Source of the DNA: Stereum hirsutum FP-91666 SS1
Lineage: Eukaryota; Basidiomycota; Agaricomycetes; Russulales; Stereaceae
Length of the DNA: 64,000 nucleotides
Assembly (NCBI RefSeq): GCF_000264905.1
Contig: NW_006763133.1
Span: forward strand, 343,975-407,974
Reading direction: 5' to 3'
Part shown: one piece after another, positions 48,292 through 59,049 of the stretch
Layout: each line of letters begins with the position of its first letter
How positions within the stretch are numbered: position 1 is the first letter of the stretch
Position numbers and translations under genes: made by a program
The notes under the pieces: model-generated
Seen by the model: the letters and a program-made list of their open reading frames with translations, nothing else
Told to the model about the DNA's origin: nothing
Databases searched by the model: none

Positions 48292-49819
48292 TCATCTCTC
48301 TGGGTCCTCCCAAACGGTCCCCAACTTCGACCTTACCTCCATCTCCATACCCTGAATCCGAAGTGTCTCCCCAAACTCTTTCCCACTGGAACCTCGTATA
48401 CCCAGTTCCTCGTCATTACCATGCCCATAAATTGGCACCGGCACCCTCCACTGAAGTTCCTCCAGCCTTTCCCCAGCACCCCCACGCGCCACTAAATCGT
48501 CAGAATCTTCCATGCCAGTGCTCGTCAGGTCGGTAGGATGGATCCACGAGATATGTGTACTGTTGGATGATCGAGGACGATGATTGTGACGAATCGGTCC
48601 AGTAGGTGTAGAGAAGGTGGAGGTGAAGAAGCGGGAGCCCGAGGTGTGGAAGCGGACTTGGAGAATTATGAGACAATATACGATGCCCTATGCACACAAA
48701 TGATCAGCCAGAGAGTAGCATGCATCGAGATGGATGAGCCTACAATCAGCGGCGTGATAATATCTAGCGCGGGGTACTGGCCGTTCGAGCCTGCGATGTA
48801 TGTGCACAAGAACGCAATAATACCTGACGTGTAGAGGGCTCCACTTTCTGCGAGGACAACGATAACGGGTACCATGCCGCTCATTCCGAGGCGGAAGTCG
48901 TCGCGGAAGCTACCAGTGGTGTATATTCGGTAGATAATCATCACTTCGAAGTGGAGTCAACATGAGATGAGAGCGGTATAAGAGTTTTACGAGACAGAAT
49001 GGGTACCTACAGGTGCAGTAGACATTGACAAACACGGTAACAGAGAAGAAGGTGGTGACAAAGGGTGGGGCAGTGACAAAGGTGGAGGTTCCGGGAACGA
49101 CTTTGGACCAGGTATTCATGACGAGGACCCCAGAGACTACATACAACCATTTGATCAGTCCAGTCGAAACACTTCAACGGGTAGCAACAAAAGATATAGA
49201 CGTACCAAATGCAGCAACCATAGCTACAACAGGCGGAACAATAACAAGTAATCGTCTACTGAAAACGACGTAACAACGCCACACCTATAGAATTACGGTG
49301 TCAGCTTTCCATTGCTCGCCTAGATCTGTATCATGAATGGAAGACGTACAATCACGCCATCACCAAGCAACGTCTGAGCCCAATACAGACACGTCTTCGC
49401 TGTGAAAATCGGAGCAGACAGGTCGCCGTAGTACCCCGAGATGCTCGACGCAGGGATCGACTCTGAGCCTTCGGGTATGAATGCGTGAAACGCTCGGACG
49501 AAGTCAACCGCGAGATGCTGAATGTATGAGGAGTTAGATGGTTCGTAATGTGGTGGCATTTTGACCATAGGAGAGCAGCGTACTGCTGTGGCGAGAAGGA
49601 GCATCAGGACGGCGATCGAGGCGATCGTCCGAGATGCTTTTCCTGTATCTCTCGAAGAGGCTAGGACTGCGAGGAGGAAGATGTCAAGGATGAAGAAAAC
49701 GCCTAGGCCAAAGGATATCAGACAACTTCAGTGCTAAGGAAGATGTAAATGTACGTACCATACACAAATGTTTCGAGGAAAAGCGCCAATAACTCCGCTT
49801 TTACCAGAGAGATTCCCAT
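48292..49819 (-). CDS. Multi-pass membrane protein of unknown function
   Basis: It resembles the large basidiomycete families of 6-7 helix membrane proteins. The start is MGISLVKAELLALFLETFVY, spliced to GVFFILDIFLLAVLASS. Later segments are IASIAVLMLLLATAVR, SAPIFTAKTCLYWAQTLLGD followed by GVIVWRCYVVFSRRLLVIVP, MVPVIVVLAESGALYTSGII and LIVGSSISMHATLWLIICVH. The cytosolic tail of roughly 90 residues is hydrophilic and ends SKLGTVWEDPER. Five or six introns; the middle region (48.95-49.25 kb) was not fully resolved. The WRCYVV segment is typical of these proteins. No function is known or claimed. Confidence 0.7.
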
Positions 49820-50998
49820 TGTCCGGGTCACTTAAAAGATGATAGCATACGGTATATCCGCGAGACTAACGACTCTGCGCTGTCAGGAAGAGGGGGTTGT
49901 GGCAGAAGGGGCGAACGTCGTGGAGGTGGGCATATCGTAACACGTTGCTCGTCACAATATCGGCTTCTACATGGAGCACATGAACAGAACGTCAGTAACT
50001 TCCGACCGGGAAGAAAGCTATATGGATGTAACTTCACGCCATGGTAAAGACCGCCACGGCTCTTCGTCTCCCATGCATGGACTTCTGTTGACTGAAAGGG
50101 AAGATTGTATTTACCAACTCCCTCTCGTACTGTAGATAGTTGACTAGTACCTACTTTCAGCGCCCCTGGCTTTCGCTGGCGCTATACAAATGCAATTGAA
50201 TTTAAAAAAAAAAAAAAAAGGGAAGATTGCAGCATCAAATGGACTAAATATATCGCCACATTGTACTAAACTCGGCGTGAAAATATTTCGAGTGACACGG
50301 CGTGGGAGGTTAGATTTAGATGGAGATGCATGGCCTTTAAGTGTCAATAAATCAAGTGCTGTAACAGGATCAGGAGAGTTCATGTACAAGTGCGATACAG
50401 CGAAGACCTTCGGAGGATAGTTTGAAGGCCTAAACGCAGCGAATAGTGGACATTATTGCGAGCGAATCAGGCGACGATAGGTGACGAGGTGCGAATCGGA
50501 TCTCAAAGGCCGAATATGGCAGAGAGCAGGCGGTGATCAGTGACTGGAAGATTGGGGATACCTTGTTTACTTATAGAACAGCGGTGAGTAGATGGGCGGT
50601 AGGAAAAGGGTAAACAGTATAGCTCGTGCGAGAAAACCTTTCACTAAATCAGGACCTTGCACGTTTTCATGCTCAAGTTCAGTCCGTACCAATGAGGCAG
50701 GCCTCGAGAATTGAAGGACACGTGTAACGGTGAGTCCCTCAGACCTTCAGACTGACGCACTGAGCACTGAGCACTGAGCAAGATGGAGAAGGACAGAACG
50801 GAGAATTGGGTGACAGGTGACGCACGTTAGCTCATCACCCCAGTTGTAACTCCGACGTTTCGGAGTCCAGCTGACCCTGAAACTGACAATCCCCTCAGGC
50901 TTCCGATTGGCTTCCGAACGACTCCAAATTCTGAGTCGTCGTTGAGAACAGACGTGTGTGTTTCTTCTCAGGACAGACACTCACACCAACTAATAGCC
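49820..50998. other. Gene-poor region with a poly-A tract and a short tandem repeat
   Basis: A run of about 17 A at 50.20-50.22 kb is not followed by a recognised retroelement. (CACTGAG)x3 lies at 50758-50778. No convincing frame on either strand. Confidence 0.45.
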
Positions 50999-51006
50999 TA
51001 TATAAA
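50999..51006 (+). promoter_or_regulatory. Orphan TATA box
   Basis: A canonical TATATAAA with no recognised gene immediately downstream. The closest candidates are the small ORFs at 51137 and 51231. Confidence 0.45.
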
Positions 51007-51230
51007 TCTCGTTGCATCACTATAGGTATGTGGAGCGTCAGGTGCATTCTTGAGTATGACGTGAATAGCAACATGCCCTCGTATGTATACTGACTTAGTG
51101 CTAGTGATAGCCACCCCCAGGCCCACCAGCAAATAGATGGCCAGACCTAGTGCCTGTGCTGGCACGGACGAGTACGATGTAAGTCCCAGTATATTTCACC
51201 AGATTGTGTGTGTTATCAATCTGACTAACT

Positions 51231-51407
51231 ATGACCTACGATATCAACGCCGGTTCGCACAACCATCCCCCATATATCATCATCGCTGGCCATGCAAGGG
51301 CACTCGCCGCCAATGCGGCCAGGTTAGCCATGAACCCCGATCAAAGAGCAGCGCCCGATTTTGCTACATCTTTGCTTTCAAGAAGTTCTCCAAGTTACGA
51401 GTTCTAA
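51231..51407 (+). CDS. Possible 58-residue small protein
   Basis: ATG at 51231 to TAA at 51405-51407. It reads MTYDINAGSHNHPPYIIIAG followed by an Ala-rich helical stretch (HARALAANAARLAMNPDQRA) and ends SPSYEF. The composition looks more protein-like than the 132-codon frame that overlaps it from 51137. A canonical TATA box lies about 230 bp upstream. No family recognised; it may be chance. Confidence 0.28.
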   Translation: MTYDINAGSHNHPPYIIIAGHARALAANAARLAMNPDQRAAPDFATSLLSRSSPSYEF

Positions 51408-51744
51408 GAGCCTTTGTTCGGATGGAACATCACTGCAACACAGACAAGACGTCAGGCTCCTCTGATGTTCTGGAATCTGTGTTCATCGTTTCTGTTTCTT
51501 TTCTCTTGGTATCGCCGCTGTTTGTTCGTTCCTGAGGGCGGCGCAGATGCGTTTTCCGAGGAATAACGCGGATCTAGACTGCAAAACGTCATGAGCGTTT
51601 ATATGAGACCAGGCTTTTGCTCAGACCGCCAAGCAATCTAGCTTTCACACTCGAGCATTTAGCCTGACTACCACCAAGACCAACAGCTTGTACTTCTGAA
51701 ACCTCACCCACTACTCAACAGCTGGTATCGGCCGCCATTCGAAG

Positions 51745-53346
51745 ATGCAGCGAGCAGTGATGGTCTTCTTTGTCCTTTTCGCGGCCACAATCCTCTTCCT
51801 CCTTGCAATATTTTTTCCGCACGTTAGCCGCCTAGATACTGCCATTCTGTCGATGTCCTCCGAGTGGAATACGACTCCTGCGGCTGCTGATAATCCAAAA
51901 GCCGCCATAGTGATGCTCGTCTCTCCGTCAAGAATGACAGAGATGACAATGGCTCTATACAACATAGAGGACCGATTTAATCGGCGTTTGAAGTATCCTT
52001 ATGTTCTGTTCACACCGTATGACGAGGCGTATAGCATTACGGATGAGATAAAAGCCAAGGTGGCACATATCACTGAGGGAAGAGCAACATTTGGTACGTG
52101 GTCTCAGAGGTTCGGAGAGACATGCACAACTTATGTTCCCGGTTAGCTGTTATTGAACAGGAGTATTGGGACGTACCGGCGTTTTTAGACAAAAAGCGAG
52201 TCGACTCATCTCTGCGTAATATTGGGTACACATCTCTTCAGCGGACCGCCCCTTTTATCCGAATTGACGGACAATTGGTAGGTTCTCGCTTGGATATCGC
52301 GCGATGTGTCGATTCTATTCTGGTAAGCACATGATTCTGATGCTTCGGTGGCCTTTCTCATGATCCTCCGTGCACAGGGCTCTTCTGGAGACATCCCGCG
52401 ACATCTCGATATGATTGGTTGTGGCGACTGGACTCGGACATAGAGTTTCATTGCGACGTAGTGCGTTCGATATACTTATGACCTTCGTTGAGGCCTCTGA
52501 TAGCCCTCGCAAAGCCATACGACCCAGTCGAACGCTTAATATCCGAAAACGCGCTCTACGGTACGTCCACAGATATATTAACTCAGATGCTCACCTGATT
52601 GGATGGACAGGTTTCGTACAGGTCACTTACGACGCAAATTGGGTCCAGGAATCGCTCGCCTCGAACGTTTCATTTTTCCTTTCCCAAAATAAGCAACTGA
52701 TTCCCCCAGACGCAAACCTCCCGTTCGCTTGGAAGGGCGACAGTGCTGTTGAGAGTGCTTTGAACGGAGTGGCCGACGGTGGGGATTCGACCGGCAACAC
52801 CGTATATGTGAGTTACTGTTCCTGGCAGCGTCTACCGAATCCTTCTCACACGGTACGATTGTAGAACAACTTTGAGATCTCGCACAGGAGCATTTGGGAG
52901 AGCGAGCTATACACTTCATTCTTCGAATTTTTGGACCTGGCTGGCGGTTAGTGATTCTTCGTATTCGGTTCCCTGTTCTTCCATCCCGCGCTCATAGCTC
53001 TTGATCCACAGGGTTCTTCTACGAGCGATGGGGAGACGCACCCGTCCATTCCTACGGACTTGCGATGTTGCTCAGGAGAGAACAGGCGTACCAGTTTCAT
53101 GACTTAGGGTACGTCTTTCCACTGCCCCAGAACTTTAATCGCCCGTGATCTCTGAATACCTTTGTCATAGCTATCAGCACCAAGGATGGGAATATGAGTG
53201 TCCTAACCTCGACCGGTGTGCGTGCCTGAAGGAGGGTGCTGCCCTTGACTTTCGAGATGATGGAGCAAAGTATGTATCTCTGTCAAGACCCGTTGTGCAC
53301 GTCACTTATGCTCTCGGTATTTAGGTGGTTCGATCCTCAGAGGTAG
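51745..53346 (+). CDS. GT15 (Kre2/Mnt1-type) alpha-mannosyltransferase
   Basis: A Golgi type II membrane enzyme that adds alpha-1,2-mannose to O- and N-glycans from GDP-mannose. The N-terminal anchor is VMVFFVLFAATILFLLAIFF. The lumenal domain follows: MALYNIEDRFNRRLKYPYVL, EYWDVPAFLDKKR, SLGYRAMCRFYSGLFWRHP, YDWLWRLDSDIEFHCDV, NNFEIS (conserved Glu), AGGFFYERWGDAPVHS (conserved His) and HQGWEYECPNLDRCACL. The end is FDPQR at TAG 53344-53346. About seven introns; the join producing SLGYRAMCRF needs an intron that a direct reading misses. Odd point: the usual WRVEPDV motif reads WRLDSDI, with Asp in place of the metal-binding Glu. Confidence 0.88.
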
Positions 53347-53430
53347 ACTGTGACTAGGTGTGCTAAAGGAACAAATGAGGCCGGACGGTTTGATGGAAGT
53401 CTGCGACGGACTCGGCCTAGTCATTGTAGA

Positions 53431-54785
53431 TCATGCGTTGACGCGCCTGACACATAGCATGTAGGTTAGGCCGCCAATGAACAGTATATACGCATGCACA
53501 TACTCTCCTTCTTCCTCCATTACTTCTGAGCGATGATCACAGCCCGCAGACACAGTAGCCGGGTAGTGACGTCCTGCAATACCTCGAAACTCCTGGACGG
53601 CAGAAGCCAATTTTTTCTGCAAGTGCCTGTGGTGGTCCATCAGACCGTTTCCACAAAACCACTCGGCAGGCGTGAAGGCGGCGGCGATGTCAAGGTGTTC
53701 CAGGTAACGGAGAGAGCTCAGGTCGTTCAGTAGGTTTGCCTGGCGATGTAGGCGTCAGCACATTCAAGTGGAGCAACTGATGTGAGAAATAGAGATCGAC
53801 TCACTATGGCGTCGCCTGAAAAGTCGTCTTCGCAGATAGTGATGTAGAGTTTCTCGAGGCGTTCGCAGCTCAGCACACCTCTGATCATGCTACTATTATA
53901 ACTCCAAGGCCCCGCATTAAACGAGTTGATGGGCAGCGACAACAAAGACGCAGAATGACCAGGAAGAATGACCGAGAAAAAGGTACGATGAAGGGGAGTG
54001 CCGTCGATGATTACTTCAGCCTGACCTGTCGCAGAGACCGATAGATGTTTCAAGCCGGAGGGTGGAATGATACGGTGACCACCCTTCTCGATCCAGTTGA
54101 CCTCCAGGTGTGTAGATCCGAACTACCATCCTCACGACAGAGAGAAAGGAACGTGTCTTCATTCGTTGTCGAGGTCCTGGTGATATCCCAACCAGTGATC
54201 GTACTCTTCACAACATGGAGATGACGGAGATGTGGAAGCGTGTGTTGTTGATGGTGATAAAGACGTTCGATAGGCGTAAATACCGCAGAGGTATAGGAGT
54301 GCTCGCGTCGGAGGAAAAGTCTGGGAGGATGTCCTTCAGGTCAGGGACCTCTTTGACGCCTTCGTGCGAAGGCATCTCGACGTCGAGGAAGTCGAGATTG
54401 GGAGATTGGGATAAGATCAAAGCGAGATACGATGCAACGTCCATTGGCTGATTATACCTTCCGACAGGATAGTCGCAGCGGATAAGGAGAGTTCGGAGGT
54501 TTGGGAGGGTAGAGAAGGATGGAGTGTCTGACTTTGAGACGAGGGACTGGAAGATCAATTCGACCTTTTCTAAGAGAGGCAGCGAGCCGAGGGCACAAGA
54601 AACCGTGTTGTTGATACCACACCTTGAGTATCTGCTATCGAAGTTCCATCTATGGTCGATCAGCAAGGGCTCACATATCGAAACGACCCGAGAGGATAAT
54701 GTACTTACTCGACAGAGTTCAGAGCCTTCATCTCCTTCAGTGCGCGAAAAATGAGTTCGTTTATCGCGGATGTGTCTTCAGTCAT
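53431..54785 (-). CDS. F-box-type LRR protein, probably truncated or decaying
   Basis: It resembles the leucine-rich part of large basidiomycete F-box protein families. The segment MTEDTSAINELIFRALKEMK splices in phase to WNFDSRYSRCG. LRR-like stretches follow: LPLLEKVELIFQSL, LPNLRTLLIRCDYPVG, SPNLDFLDVEMPSHEGV and PLRYLRLSNVFI. Here the frame breaks (about 54240-54250): the next repeat, LPHLRHLHV, is in another frame with no intron to explain it. Downstream, THLEVNWIEKGGHRIIPPSG, LKHLSVSATGQAEVIIDGTP, LSCERLEKLYITI and LSSLRYLEHLDIAAAF continue normally, ending VRRVNA. No F-box is visible upstream of 54785. A pseudogene or a base error are both possible. Confidence 0.5.
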
Positions 54786-55573
54786 AGGTATGTCATTGTT
54801 TCGAGATGCAGGATGGTTCCTGGTCGTTCTCCTGGCACCAATAGTGACACGCTTCGTGTACGTCGCAATAGGCGAATATCAGCAGTAGAGACTGGGAAGA
54901 TACTTATACGGAGCAGAATCCGTCTTCTGGAGTACGAGCAGTACTGTATCAGCCTGTCACTGGCAGGTAGGCAATGCGCTTGGTTACAAACTGATCGCCA
55001 AAACACGCCTTCGTTGGATGTCTGTCTGATCCGGCTGCGTCACGAAGGTGGGCTGAGCGCTGAACAGCCGGAACGCTGTGTCGGAGTGGAAATATAAAGC
55101 TCCGCTTCCGGTGATGTCCAGCGTTGGATATGGCTCGTCAGCTTCGCACCTTCCAGTCAAGACCATTCCTACGCATCTGTCGATACAATATGATATGCCT
55201 GGTGCATCGTCGAATACAACCACTCCATTGGGGAAAAGACAACAGCGCTCTTACAAGCTGCACGTTTACCCAACGTCAGACTTCTATGTGACTGGTGGCG
55301 CTCGCTCTCGATGCCCACCCTCTTTCGAGTCGGGAAGTGCTTGTCACTGGCATCCGTATCATCGTATCAGTAGGAACAATCCTCACGGTCTTATCTTCCA
55401 AGCTACCTAGCTGCCTCTCTAGTTGACTGATACCTCTTCAGCTTAAGCGCTCACTTCTGACAAGGCTTCATAGTAAAAGCGGCCCATGGGGGCAAGGTTG
55501 ATGGGGAGAGGCTCACGGAGAATACAAGGGTATGTGTCCGCATATCCATCCCACGTCATGAGATACAAAGAGT
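54786..55573. other. Unresolved region between the LRR gene and EXO70
   Basis: Overlapping frames occur on both strands: a 110-codon frame (+) at 55078-55410, and a minus-strand frame with DAPGISYCIDR and YPTLDITGSGALYFHSD. The minus-strand segment might be a lost upstream part of the LRR gene or a separate decayed gene. Neither could be spliced. Confidence 0.3.
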
Positions 55574-58154
55574 CTAGTAAAGGCTGCGTATCTGCGTTTC
55601 TACTTCTTCGGGCGACATCTTGATATCTAATGGGCAAAGAGTATCAGCACAAGAACGTATTGGCTATGCAGACCGTACTCACACTTGGACGGATCTGTTT
55701 GATAATGATAGTTCAGGTTAGTATATAGGAACCAAGAGACACTACTCCAAGCAACCTACTCTTGCTAAATTCCTTCTCCTTCGTCTTCTGCGTAAATCTC
55801 TGCAAGCTCGGAACCACAAGCTTCACCGCCTCCTCCATCAACATCTCCCTCGCATCATCCTCGTCGTCCCCTTCCAGCACCTTCGCCATCTTATGTCTCT
55901 CTTTGACCTCCTCTAACAGATCGAAGAATCGCACAAACTTCTCCTTCATCGCTGCTTTACCTCCCTTAGAATCTTTGTCATCTGCTAAGACCTGAATGAG
56001 AGGCGAAAAGTTCGAATCAAAGTAGCCCGCTTTGGCGGTTCTGAAGCTGGAGGTAATGACGTCTTGAGTGGGTCGAGAGAGGAGGGCGAAGAGAGGGGCT
56101 CGAGGGCGGAGGAGATATGTTCGAAGGTAGGAGATGTTGTTCAGGAGAAAGACTGAGCCGAAGGCCGGGATACGTTCGGAGCGGGAGAGGGTTTGAAGGC
56201 TGCCAATGGTCGTGTTGACCACGTCATCTAACCGGGTGACAATCAGCATCTATATCAACGGCGGTTGGTACCGCGACTTACAGATATAGTGCTCGATGAG
56301 GATATGCTCGCTTCCTTCACCGAGTTTGGGGCCCTTGTTCGCAGCCGCTCGCATACCTTCGCCCATCTTCCAGTTACCGTCACCAAGAGCGACCAGTGAG
56401 GACCCAACGCCGTCCTGCACCTGGACAATCTGTTCCATGTACCTGACAGTCTGGCAGCTCAGACATCAGTATTTTCGCTGCCGCGAGAAAGTAGGTGGAC
56501 CACACGTACAGAAACGGTGAAGTCTGCCAATCCCGTACCGAGTTCACCGCCCTTTCCTAGAGCCGCAAGCTTGAGGTCGGCCAAAAACTCGGGGAAGCTG
56601 CGCAAACAGACGCCTCGTAGCGAGTTCAGGCCATCTCTGAGCTCGTTGGCGCTTCGGTCCGCTCGTCGTGTGATGAGGGAATCCCAACTAGCTTGGTGCG
56701 ATGCTAGCGCAGAGTACGAGGAGAGCGCGAGGAACGTATACTTGTGCAGTGATCGCTTAATGAGTGACGACAGAGAAGACATTGTGTCGTTGTACAAGCG
56801 GATGATAGGGTTGAGGAGTGTGGCGAATGTTGTGGCGAGCAGCGAAGGGTTTTGCAGTGGTGAAAGCTCGTTCAGCAGGTTATATTCCGACTATAACAGG
56901 TGCAATTAGGCATGACGCTAACTTCCGACCTGACAGACGTACCTCAGCCACTTCAAGGAGGTTCTCGATCCACTTGCCCAGTTCCCGACCCGCGGGAACG
57001 CCCTCCATGGTCTCTGCACGCTCGACCACCCTTCTCCCATATGCCTCCAAGCACTTCTTGCTCCAATTACCGCGCATATCTGCGTATCCGTTCTGTGCCT
57101 CCTTCAAGGTTGATAGGATAGCCGGCGCGGCGGGATGAGACGGATGTGTGGATGGTAATGGTAAAGTGCGGAGGAAAGCAACTAAGGGCTTGAGATCCGC
57201 CATCAGCGAAGGAGAGAATGTAGAGAGCTCAAAGTCGGTGCTGGCGGGCGGTGTCCCAGAGGAGCCTTCTGCGACGAGCTTGGTGAACATTTGAGCGAGC
57301 TTCTTTGCCCCACTTTCAACGAGTCGAGCCTATAACTTCATTTTCAGCCGTACAGAACACCAGAAAACACGGGACAGCCTACGTTCTCTCTAGCACCGGA
57401 GTCGCGGTCTTGAGCTTTGAAAGCAATGCTCGCGTTCAGGCGTTCCAAAGCATCTTGGTACGCTCCTAGTTGGTCAGGCTGCGGACTATCAATGCGATTA
57501 GTCTGACCTCGTCAAGGATGACCAAACGTTCGAGTTTACCCGCGTAGAATCAGGGCCTCTTCAGCAGCGCTGCCTTCCTGGCTGCTAGCAACCTCGTATA
57601 TCTTCTGTAGCGCAGCCTCGATGTCTGATTTGTGTTACACTCTTGATCGGGTAAGGATGGGGCGTACACTCACTATTCCCTCTTCGGGTCAAGACTTGGG
57701 TCGAGGTATACAAGGGCAGTATGGACTTTTCGAGCTTGATTAATCGACCATCTAGGCTGCTCAAAATAGCTGCAAGAAGACACCAAATCATCAGTTCATG
57801 GTACTTAGATGCGGCATGCCGCATTGTGAAGGTTACCAAGCGGGAAACAACTAGCAAGTGCCCGTATGCCAAGGAAAGGCTATCCTATTTCATCTTTCCA
57901 TGGGAAGTGATAGATCCTTTACACAACTGAATCTTGGTGTGCGGCGGTTGGGACATAAGGATACACAGGCAAGACCACATCACTCGAACTATCGCGATCT
58001 ATTGACTTACTAGTCATTCGTTGGGATATTTGACGCGTCTTATTCAAATTCTGCTCAAGCTGCATCAAAAGCGCGTCGGTCTGCGGTCAGTACTGCTATA
58101 CACGAGTTAAATCGAGGTACCCACCAGCTCGATTTCAGCCGTTTCATCGTCCAT
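55574..58154 (-). CDS. EXO70: Exocyst complex subunit EXO70
   Basis: A plasma-membrane-docking subunit of the exocyst, which tethers secretory vesicles for exocytosis. The start is MDDETAEIELLMQLEQNLNK followed by TRQISQRM (N-terminal coiled coil). Then come AILSSLDGRLIKLEKSILPL, IEAALQKIYEVASSQ, YQDALERLNASIAFK and ARLVESGAKKLAQMFTKLV. The Exo70 fold continues with ANELRDGLNSLRGVCLRSFP, EFLADLKLAALGKGGELGTG, YMEQIVQVQDGVGSSLVALG and EHILIEHY. The end is FLLNNISYLRTYLLR, NLNYHYQTDPSK and YIKMSPEEVETQIRSLY, the typical Exo70 C-terminus, with TAG at 55574-55576. About nine introns. Full-length and intact. Confidence 0.93.
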
Positions 58155-59049
58155 GTCGAGGTGTGGCGATACACGTCACGACGAGCTCGAGAGAGTAGTA
58201 ATCTTCCCAGAAATGTTACTTTCCTCTTAGTATACTAATTCTACTCGAGTGGAGAGGCTCTTGAGTAGATGTTTTGTCACAGCCCGTTGAGAATCACGGA
58301 GGCAAGCTTTGGATGGTAAGCGGAAGAGTCGAAAGAGGGGCAGTTCGAACTGCACGATGCACGCCACCAGAGAGTTGCGATAAGATAAGATGAAGCAAGT
58401 AAGCGCTCACCAGGACCATGTTGTCATGATCAAATTCAAAGCTGTTGTTCCAGTGTTCCGCCATCTTCCTGCATCTGCAATGCATCCGTTAAGTGCCTGC
58501 GAAGTTCAAAGCCATCTAGAACCGGAGGCGCACAGAGGCGCATTGTACAAGGTGCACAACTACGGATCAGCATGACCACAACGCGCGACACGAACATAAA
58601 ATACACAGATTGGGCCAAGAAGTAGAATCTAATAAGTATGTCAACACGCCACACCCGAGCAAGAAAGTACTGATACTATGTACACATGAACCCATGGTCC
58701 ATAATTGCAAGAAAGAGTCTGAGTCAGTGTGATGAGGTGGGTGGGCGGAGGAGGGGTATGAACAATGAAGATGACGGGAGAAATAGTTGTACATATACGT
58801 ATGTAGCATTGGACCGGAGGAATGTGGGAGACGAAGACAAAAGACCGAACCTAAGTTATACCATAGCAAACGGGGCAGAGCAAGAAACATCGAGATGTGT
58901 TGTCAAGAAGTAATAAAAATGGTCGCTCGACCAGACAAGAAACTGAAACCCGACAGAAAGCGGTCGCGACACTCGCAAAGGAGCACGACCACGACGATGA
59001 AAACCAAAAAGCTAGCAACAGACCCTCGCCATGGACGCCCACCGCACCC
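58155..59049. other. Intergenic, no gene recognised
   Basis: About 900 bp: the EXO70 promoter and the 3' end of the J-domain gene. Short frames on both strands lack support. Confidence 0.4.

Noticed and set aside
50202..50220. Poly-A run as the 3' end of a retroposon
   Set aside because: No reverse-transcriptase-like frame, RNA-gene head or target-site duplication could be seen beside it.
54624..55097. Plus-strand frame of 157 codons opposite the LRR gene
   Set aside because: It overlaps the 5' exon of the LRR gene antisense, is Arg-rich and has no domain.
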